A stretch of 64,000 bases of DNA from Cytobacillus sp. NCCP-133 (GTDB taxonomy: Bacteria; Bacillota; Bacilli; Bacillales; Cytobacillaceae): contig NZ_BRVM01000001.1 in the NCBI RefSeq assembly GCF_026011715.1, positions 529,021 to 593,020 of the forward strand, in the 5' to 3' direction. The notes below the pieces were generated by a model. It made no database searches, had not been told where the DNA came from, and saw only the letters and a list, made by a program, of their open reading frames with translations. Within the stretch, counting starts at the first letter, position 1, and every line of letters begins with the position of its first letter. The translations under genes were made by a program, and so were the position numbers. Below, piece by piece: positions 58,829-64,000 of this stretch.

Positions 58829-59209
58829 TTAAAGTACTTGAGCTTGTTTAACTTGAACTGGACCCATACCGCGAGGAAGCTCGATATTCTCACGCGTTTG
58901 AGCGCCTAACGATTCTGCAATGAAGTCCGCAGCGATGTTAGGGTCAAGATCTCCACACGTATATACATCAATGCTGGCATAGCCATGCTCCGGGAAGCTG
59001 TGAATAGTTAAATGAGATTCAGAGATAATAACCACTCCGCTTACACCCTGTGGCGCAAACTTATGAAAGGCAACCTCGCGAATTTCAGCACCTGACTTTA
59101 ATGCTGCATTTACGAATGTCTGCTCAATAAAATCCATATTATTCAACTTTTCAAAATCGCATCCCCAAAGTTCTGAGATTACGTGACGACCCATAGTTTC
59201 CATATTCAA
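58829..59209 (-). CDS. speD: S-adenosylmethionine decarboxylase proenzyme
   Basis: 126-aa pyruvoyl enzyme that makes decarboxylated SAM, the aminopropyl donor for spermidine. The self-cleavage site is between E64 and S65 in [10 protein letters not shown]70 and C85 are the usual processing and proton-donor residues. Class 1B short bacterial form. It has its own promoter and a structured leader of about 140 nt behind gapB, pointing to RNA-level regulation. Confidence 0.97.
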   Translation of the reverse strand: MNMETMGRHVISELWGCDFEKLNNMDFIEQTFVNAALKSGAEIREVAFHKFAPQGVSGVVIISESHLTIHSFPEHGYASIDVYTCGDLDPNIAADFIAESLGAQTRENIELPRGMGPVQVKQAQVL

Positions 59210-59353
59210 ATTTCCCCCTTTAAACTTTTTTGAAGCTATTAATTAATGAAATTCCAGATTTATACTGGTCTATAACTACCACGGGGGAAAGTTAGTCCAA
59301 AGAGGTCCTAACCCTTTAAGTAGCTACCGTACCAAAACTCGGAGAAGTTCACG
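59210..59353 (-). promoter_or_regulatory. Structured leader of speD, class unknown
   Basis: Downstream of the promoter the minus-strand RNA can form a CTCG/CGAG hairpin, then TAGCTACT pairing with GGTAGTTA (8 bp with two G-U) that encloses GGGTTAG/CTAACTT. A further CCAG/CTGG hairpin follows before the ribosome site. There is no T-box motif and no terminator. It is a candidate cis-acting RNA; I do not recognise the class. Confidence 0.55.
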
Positions 59354-59359
59354 AGGATT

Positions 59360-59388
59360 AGTATACTTCGTTTGTTTTCTTTTTGCAA
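59360..59388 (-). promoter_or_regulatory. Promoter of speD
   Basis: TTGCAA (59383-59388), 17-bp spacer, TATACT (59360-59365) in the 330-bp gapB-speD gap. Confidence 0.75.
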
Positions 59389-59472
59389 CACATTGTTCTA
59401 CATTTTTTTATCAAATTTATTATATGAGTTTGTCCGCTGGGGGTGTGTGGTTTATTGATGTTTTCACACAGG

Positions 59473-59498
59473 AAAAGCCTGCCGGGGAATGGCAGGCT
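59473..59498 (-). terminator. Terminator of gapB
   Basis: Perfect stem AGCCTGCC/GGCAGGCT with a 7-nt loop, followed by TTTCC on the minus strand. Confidence 0.85.
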
Positions 59499-59539
59499 AA
59501 AGGGTATGGGTAGTTTTATTTTCGAGAGATTGCTAGATT

Positions 59540-60571
59540 TTATCCAACTTTTACAGCTGACGATTGGAAAAGTTCCTGGGCTACATATTTTGTCAAATCT
59601 ACTACGCGGCATGAATAGCCCCACTCATTATCATACCAAGCTAATACTTTCACTTTGTTTTCACCAATAACCATTGTGGAAAGACCATCTATTATAGCTG
59701 AATGCTCATTTGTGTTGAAATCAACTGAAACCAGTGGTTCATCTGTGATGTCCAGAATTCCATTAAAAGAACCTTGTGAAGCAGTTTCAAATGCAGCGTT
59801 AATCTCTTCTATTGTAACTTCGCGCTTCAGGTCTACAACTAAGTCAACCAATGAAACGTTCGGAGTTGGTACACGCAAAGCCATGCCATGCAATTTGCCT
59901 TTTAATTGAGGCAGCACAAGCGACAAAGCTTTGGCAGCTCCTGTTGAAGTAGGGATGATTGATTGTCCGCAAGCACGTGCACGGCGAAGATCCTTGTGCG
60001 GGTTATCGATATTTTTTTGGTCATTTGTATAGGCATGCACTGTTGTCATAAGACCATTCTCAATGCCAAATTGATCATCAAGAACTTTTGCAACTGGTGC
60101 CAGGCAGTTCGTTGTACAAGAAGCATTTGAAATGACATCATGTTCATCAATATTTAATGCGCTTTCATTTACGCCCATAACAATCGTAACATCTTCATTC
60201 TTTCCAGGTGCAGTAAGAATAACCTTTCTAGCTCCTGCTTCGAGGTGAAGACCCGCTTTATCGCGTGAATTGAATTTACCAGTTGCTTCAATAACGATAT
60301 CGATATTCATTTCTTTCCAAGGAAGCTGCTCTGGATTGCGGTTACTGACAAGCTGAACTCTCTTTCCATTCACAACAATCGCATTGTCTTCCGGAATTAC
60401 GCTTCCTTCGAATTGTCCATGGTTTGTATCATATTTGATTAAGTGTGCCAAAGTTTCAGCAGGATAACTTGCATTAATGGCAACTATCTCAAGATTATCT
60501 TCTAGGATGGCTTTTCTAAAAACCATTCGTCCAATTCTTCCAAAACCGTTAATCGCTATTCTTGCATTCAT
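59540..60571 (-). CDS. gapB: Gluconeogenic glyceraldehyde-3-phosphate dehydrogenase GapB
   Basis: 343-aa dehydrogenase used in gluconeogenesis, preferring NADP. The Rossmann motif is NGFGRIG (8-14) and the catalytic cysteine C152 in SNASCTTNCLAP. At the cofactor-specificity position it has I-N-A-S instead of the N-D-L of glycolytic GapA, which marks GapB. The promoter carries a CcpN-type operator, in line with repression by glucose. It lies between coaE and speD as in B. subtilis. Confidence 0.96.
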   Translation of the reverse strand: MNARIAINGFGRIGRMVFRKAILEDNLEIVAINASYPAETLAHLIKYDTNHGQFEGSVIPEDNAIVVNGKRVQLVSNRNPEQLPWKEMNIDIVIEATGKFNSRDKAGLHLEAGARKVILTAPGKNEDVTIVMGVNESALNIDEHDVISNASCTTNCLAPVAKVLDDQFGIENGLMTTVHAYTNDQKNIDNPHKDLRRARACGQSIIPTSTGAAKALSLVLPQLKGKLHGMALRVPTPNVSLVDLVVDLKREVTIEEINAAFETASQGSFNGILDITDEPLVSVDFNTNEHSAIIDGLSTMVIGENKVKVLAWYDNEWGYSCRVVDLTKYVAQELFQSSAVKVG

Positions 60572-60611
60572 ATTACGGCCCCTCCCGCATTAATGTTATA
60601 CTTTTATTCCG

Positions 60612-60639
60612 TTAATATGTAATTAGTATAACATATTAA
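60612..60639. promoter_or_regulatory. gapB promoter with CcpN-type operator
   Basis: Inverted repeat TTAATATGT-N10-ACATATTAA covering the extended -10 TGTTATACT (minus strand, -10 at 60625-60630). TATGTTATACT fits the CcpN site TRTGHYATAYW in every position. The -35 is poor, as is common for extended -10 promoters. Confidence 0.75.
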
Positions 60640-60793
60640 TCTTTATTTGTGATGATTAAATTGCGGATTTTATAATGTTTAACAATTCAGAAATATTATT
60701 AACTAAAAAAGGTTTATAAATGCCTATATCTAATCAACCAAAAGCATGTTAACGCTTTTATTTTGACATACTAATTAGGCTTAATAAAAACTA

Positions 60794-60926
60794 AGAAAAG
60801 CGCAAGATTGGGTTATGACCCCGAGTCCCTAGGAGCCGTAACTAGACAAGCTTGTGACCTCTAGGGGGGTAGGCGCCTTGCGCTAGACAGTTCTCTAAGT
60901 TCAAAGGGATATAAATTCTGATATTA
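60794..60926 (+). repeat. Dispersed repeat copy between coaE and gapB
   Basis: Starts AAGAAAAGCGCAAG, includes CTTGTGACCTCTAGGGGGGTAGGCGCC and ends CTTGCGCTAGACAGTTC with the tail AAGTTCAAAGGGATATAA. The tail is nearly the same as that at 26344-26379. It fills a large part of the 377-bp gap together with the gapB promoter. Confidence 0.82.
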
Positions 60927-60927
60927 A

Positions 60928-60947
60928 AAAAAGAGCCTATATTAGGC
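60928..60947 (-). terminator. Terminator of coaE
   Basis: Short stem GCCTA/TAGGC followed by CTTTTTTT on the minus strand, right at the coaE stop. Confidence 0.75.
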
Positions 60948-60949
60948 CT

Positions 60950-61549
60950 TTAAATAGCATTCCATTGTTTTAAAATATCCCATAATTGCCTCTCGGTTTC
61001 TTCCAAGCTTCCATTATTATCAATAACTGCATCAGCCAGCGGCCTTTTATCCTTTAAAGGCATTTGCGATCGGATTCTCGCAATGGCTTCATCGCTTGAA
61101 AGCTGGTTTCTTGCCATGAGCCTCTTCAGCTGTGTATCTTCATCTGCATAAACTAATAATGTCTTATCAGCCATATAGGTCAGCTTGCTTTCAAATAATA
61201 GCGGGATATCAAGGATGACCAGCTTTTCACCATTTTCAATAGTTTTTTCTTTTTTGGCAATCATTCTTTTTCGGACCGCGGGATGGACAATACTATTTAG
61301 CTTAAGACGTTCTTTTTCATCATGAAAGATGATTGATCCCAGTTTTGCACGGTCGATGGAGCCATCCACGAGCAGAATATGTTCCCCAAAATGATGCACA
61401 ATCTCACGGTAGGCATCTTCACCTTGTTCAACTGCTAATCTCGCTTCCACATCTGCATCAATTATACTGATTCCTCTTTTCATTAAGATGGCTGAAACGG
61501 TGCTTTTTCCGCTTGCGATGCCACCTGTCAATCCAACAGTCAATGACAT
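60950..61549 (-). CDS. coaE: Dephospho-CoA kinase
   Basis: 199-aa kinase doing the last step of coenzyme A synthesis. The P-loop is GLTGGIASGKS (6-16), followed by the DAD motif region SIIDADVEAR and the lid ending in RIRSQMPLKDKRPLADAVIDN. The start is the ATG at 61547-61549 after AAAGGAA; an upstream ATG at 61627 lies inside ytaF. It belongs to a polA-mutM-ytaF-coaE run. Confidence 0.96.
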   Translation of the reverse strand: MSLTVGLTGGIASGKSTVSAILMKRGISIIDADVEARLAVEQGEDAYREIVHHFGEHILLVDGSIDRAKLGSIIFHDEKERLKLNSIVHPAVRKRMIAKKEKTIENGEKLVILDIPLLFESKLTYMADKTLLVYADEDTQLKRLMARNQLSSDEAIARIRSQMPLKDKRPLADAVIDNNGSLEETERQLWDILKQWNAI

Positions 61550-61572
61550 GGCTTGTTCCTTTCGCGGCCTGT

Positions 61573-62208
61573 TTAAATTTTCCACAGGCCTATTATGATT
61601 AAAATAATTCCGGGGATAAAAGAGCATTTATGGACCCATCCGCTTTTTGAAAAAATGGATCCCACCTGCATTCCCATAAACACAAACAAAGAACTCATTA
61701 TGGCAACTGTCAAAGCCAGATAATAGGGTGAATACCCCAGCATCGCGGCACCAATCCCTGCTCCAAAGGCATCCAATGATAAGGCGATTCCAAGCATAAT
61801 CGCTTCCACACCAGTAATCGTTCCTGATTTATCAAAGTCTGCAGACATTGGCTTTTTCAGGATATTAATAACGAGCCCCAGTGATTTAATTTCGAAGTTT
61901 ACAATTGTTTTTTCATGAGGCAAGGCATCTTTCGCCTTTTCAGGCCGGAAGAATTGGTAAAGAACCCAGGCTCCAAGCAAAACGAGAATTATACCTCCCA
62001 GACTTTCTGCAAGAGCCGGCGATAAAAAGGCCTCTATGAGATGGCCAATTGACAACGCGGCCATTAAAGTAATGGCTGAACAGCAGGCGATTATGCTAAT
62101 CGATTTAAATGGTATAAACATTTTTCTTAAACCATATGTCAAACCGACACTAAAACTGTCAAGACTGACAGCAAAAGCAAGTATCAAAAGGGAGAACGCA
62201 TGGGCCAT
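61573..62208 (-). CDS. ytaF: Sporulation membrane protein YtaF (MntP-like)
   Basis: 211-aa protein with six hydrophobic helices in two similar halves; each half has a SLDSFSVG / SLDAFGAG motif with a membrane-embedded aspartate, as in MntP-type divalent metal exporters. The YtaF name refers to its spore-former homologue; substrate not proven. The start is followed by LSLLILAFAVSLDSF. It lies between mutM and coaE as in B. subtilis. Confidence 0.93.
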   Translation of the reverse strand: MAHAFSLLILAFAVSLDSFSVGLTYGLRKMFIPFKSISIIACCSAITLMAALSIGHLIEAFLSPALAESLGGIILVLLGAWVLYQFFRPEKAKDALPHEKTIVNFEIKSLGLVINILKKPMSADFDKSGTITGVEAIMLGIALSLDAFGAGIGAAMLGYSPYYLALTVAIMSSLFVFMGMQVGSIFSKSGWVHKCSFIPGIILIIIGLWKI

Positions 62209-62272
62209 AGATTAGAGCTCCTTCCTGTCAATCGCTACGATAGTATATGGAAGAAGCCCATCCAATGTTATT

Positions 62273-62428
62273 AGAAAAGCGGAAGCGCCTGGTTAACGAA
62301 GGGACGCAGATTAAGAGCGCCACACTCCCCAAAGGCTGCAGCTTTCGTTCGTGCAATGAAAAAGCTGACGAAGCTTTCCTTGCCCTCTGTATTCAAGCAC
62401 AAAAAGACGAGTCACTCGTCACCTGTGG
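62273..62428 (+). repeat. Dispersed repeat copy between mutM and ytaF
   Basis: Starts AGAAAAGCGGAAGCGCC; the inner part has CTGCAGCTTTCGTTCGTGC and AGCTGACGAAGCTTTCCTTG, which resemble the inner part of the copy at 54722-54998. It ends at the mutM stop without the GCGCTAGACAG end, so it is a truncated or variant copy. A short open frame on it is repeat-derived. Confidence 0.72.
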
Positions 62429-63259
62429 CTAATCTAACTTCTGGCATGACGGGCAATAGACAGTTCCCCGCCCACCGGTGACAATCCTTTCAAGTGTATT
62501 GCCGCAGATTTTGCACCCTTCCCCTTTTCGCCCATAAACATAAAGCTCAAGCTGGAACATGCCAATTTGCCCTTGGGAATTTACATAGGAGCGAATTGTG
62601 CTCCCTCCTTTTTCTACCGCTTCCTTAAGAGTATCGGAAATTTCCTTATGGAGCGTTTCCAATTCTCTCCTCGACAAGCTGTTTGCAGGTCTTTCCGGAT
62701 GGATACGTGATCGGAACAGCGCCTCATCGACATAAATATTTCCTAGCCCAACGATCGTTTTCTGGTCCAGGAGTGCTGTCTTAATGTTTCGGGTAGTTCT
62801 TCTAAGTTTGGCAGCAAGCTCGTCCACTGTAAATTCTTCAGTAAATGGCTCTGGCCCCAGATGGGAAAGCGGCAGGGTGTTAAATTCATCCCCTTTTGCA
62901 TATAAATGCATGGTTCCAAATTTGCGGACGTCTTTATATCTTAGCTCGGTCCCATCCGAAAAATGAAATATAACATGCGTATGTTTATCAGCCGGTTCAG
63001 CATTTGAGAATAGTCCATACCTTCCTTCCATCCTCAGGTGCGATACAAGGGCGTAATCATCTGTATAAAGAATCAAAAACTTGCCCCTCCTGCCAATTTC
63101 CCGAAATGTCTGTCCGGCTAAAGCGTCCTGGAATTGTGCAGCTTCGTCCGGATGTTTAACCATTTTGGGCCAAAAGACAGAAACATGCGCTATTGTTTTG
63201 CTAACAACCAGTTCCTGCAAGGTTCTTCTGACTGTTTCAACCTCAGGAAGCTCTGGCAT
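62429..63259 (-). CDS. mutM: Formamidopyrimidine-DNA glycosylase
   Basis: 276-aa bifunctional glycosylase/AP lyase that removes 8-oxoguanine and formamidopyrimidines. N-terminal PELPEVETVRR has catalytic P2 and E3; a helix-two-turn-helix (LLDQKTIVGLGNIYVDEALF) and a zinc finger (CKICG...CPSC) complete the fold. Start has GGAGGGAC. Downstream of polA, as usual in bacilli. Confidence 0.97.
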   Translation of the reverse strand: MPELPEVETVRRTLQELVVSKTIAHVSVFWPKMVKHPDEAAQFQDALAGQTFREIGRRGKFLILYTDDYALVSHLRMEGRYGLFSNAEPADKHTHVIFHFSDGTELRYKDVRKFGTMHLYAKGDEFNTLPLSHLGPEPFTEEFTVDELAAKLRRTTRNIKTALLDQKTIVGLGNIYVDEALFRSRIHPERPANSLSRRELETLHKEISDTLKEAVEKGGSTIRSYVNSQGQIGMFQLELYVYGRKGEGCKICGNTLERIVTGGRGTVYCPSCQKLD

Positions 63260-63393
63260 ATAAAGTCCCTCCTTTGTCAGTGCAGTGCAAAAATAGAAAA
63301 TCTGATAAATTGCCTTTTGATAGTTGCAGTAACATTCTTGAAGCCGTTTTTAAAGTGCCTCCTGGTTACTAAGGGCATCATTCGTGCTTCATA

Positions 63394-63463
63394 ACGGACT
63401 TTTTCCACCATTCCTTATGATTTCAGGCTTCATAAACGCTCCATGGCGACCTTTTCTCCCCGA
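63394..63463. repeat. Imperfect long hairpin between polA and mutM
   Basis: Between the outer boundaries lie arms GGCTTCAT (from about 63426) and ATGAAGCC (to about 63491), with inner pairs CGCTC/GAGCG and ACC/GGT. It fills a 261-bp polA-mutM gap that in B. subtilis is short. There is no T-run, so it is not a typical terminator; it may be a remnant of a repeat. Boundaries are approximate. Confidence 0.45.
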
Positions 63464-63520
63464 TATACGGTGACTTAGAGCGCCATGAAGCCCTCTTTAA
63501 CCGTACAAGCCTACCACTAA

Positions 63521-64000
63521 TTACTTCGCATCAAACCATGTCGGTCCATAAGAATAATCCACTTTCAATGGGACCTTTAATTCAACTGTATTCTCCATTA
63601 CATCAGGCACGATTTTTTTCAGCGTCTCAACTTCTTCTTCAGGAGCTTCAAAGATCAGTTCATCGTGCACCTGCAGCAATAAGCGGGCTTTTACTCCCTC
63701 TTCTCGCAGCCGGTCAGCCATATCAATCATGGCTTTTTTAATAATATCCGCGGCACTTCCCTGAATAGGCGTGTTCATCGCTGTACGCTCTGCAAAACTC
63801 CGGAGGTTAAAATTTCGGCTTGTTATTTCAGGCAAATACCTCCTCCGATGAAGAAGGGTGGATACATAGCCCTTTTGCTTGGCTTCAAGAATGATCTCAT
63901 CCATATATTGCTTAACCCCTTGATAGCTTTCAAGATAGCGGTCAATAAATTTCCCTGCTTCCTTTCGCGTTATGCCAAGGCTTTGAGAAAGGCCGTAGTC
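63521..64000 (-). CDS. polA: DNA polymerase I, C-terminal part
   Basis: The 3' 159 codons of polA; the 5' part is outside the window. The frame is open through the window edge (DYGLSQSLGITRKEAGKFI at the edge). It holds the finger/palm segment TAMNTPIQGSAADIIKKAM and polymerase motif C, LLLQVHDELIFE. Family A repair and Okazaki-fragment polymerase. The C terminus SYGPTWFDAK is the usual end, so the gene is not truncated at its 3' side. Confidence 0.97.
   Translation of the reverse strand, partial: DYGLSQSLGITRKEAGKFIDRYLESYQGVKQYMDEIILEAKQKGYVSTLLHRRRYLPEITSRNFNLRSFAERTAMNTPIQGSAADIIKKAMIDMADRLREEGVKARLLLQVHDELIFEAPEEEVETLKKIVPDVMENTVELKVPLKVDYSYGPTWFDAK

Noticed and set aside
61550-61627. 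26-codon extension of coaE into ytaF
   Set aside because: CoaE proteins begin shortly before the GLTGGIASGKS loop; the ATG at 61549 has AAAGGAA.
62247-62432. 61-codon plus-strand frame before mutM
   Set aside because: Lies on the dispersed repeat; the EKRKRL peptide is just the AGAAAAGCGGAAGCGCC end translated.

Overview
The window is a chromosomal block of a low-GC, endospore-forming Gram-positive bacterium of the family Bacillaceae. Spore genes (gerM, gerE, sspI, ytaF, ytxC), Bacillus-type replication genes (dnaB, dnaI), T-box leaders and a sigma-W promoter all point this way. From memory, the gene order follows the Bacillus subtilis stretch from ilv-leu to polA closely. Protein details suggest a different bacillus, perhaps Bacillus sensu lato or Cytobacillus-like; the genus is not certain. 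Nearly everything is on the minus strand. Only yslB, rnhC, sspI and ysdB are on the plus strand. I see no phage, insertion sequence, CRISPR array or horizontally acquired island.

Layout, left to right. 1-10 kb: ysoA, then the branched-chain amino acid operon ilvB-ilvH-ilvC-leuA-leuB-leuC-leuD (transcribed right to left) behind a leucine T-box leader, and a tRNA-Arg. 10-18 kb: nucleotide clean-up and RNA trimming (ysnB, ysnA, rph), the germination lipoprotein gerM, an extra recQ helicase, racE, ysmB, gerE and ysmA. 18-26 kb: succinate dehydrogenase sdhCAB, yslB, lysC behind a lysine riboswitch, and uvrC. 26-33 kb: trxA and a fatty-acid degradation cluster (lcfA, fadR, fadB, etfB, etfA) with a perfect FadR operator. 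33-45 kb: mutSB, polX, yshB, zapA, rnhC, pheS-pheT with a T-box, ysgA and sspI. 45-51 kb: ysdC, a dimeric dUTPase, ysdB, a TVP38-type membrane protein, ysdA and infC-rpmI-rplT behind an L20-type attenuator. 51-64 kb: thrS with a T-box, ytxC, dnaI, dnaB, nrdR, speD, gapB, coaE, ytaF, mutM and the 3' end of polA.

The regulatory RNA is the richest layer: three T-boxes (Leu, Phe, Thr), a lysine riboswitch, an L20 leader, an AUU start codon on infC, an internal start in lysC, stem-loops between leu genes, and an unassigned structured leader in front of speD. The other notable layer is a family of dispersed intergenic repeats about 70-280 bp long, with an AGAAAAGCG end and a GCGCTAGACAG end. At least eight copies occur here. 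One sits inside the pheS T-box leader, and an inverted partner separates pheS from pheT. A second repeat type, degenerate tandem units of about 20-21 nt, is found at two gene ends.

I did not find a convincing new multi-gene system; almost all genes belong to known families. The best candidates for something undescribed are the speD leader, the repeat-invaded pheS leader, the 20-21-nt tandem repeats, and the shared promoter box of gapB and lysC.
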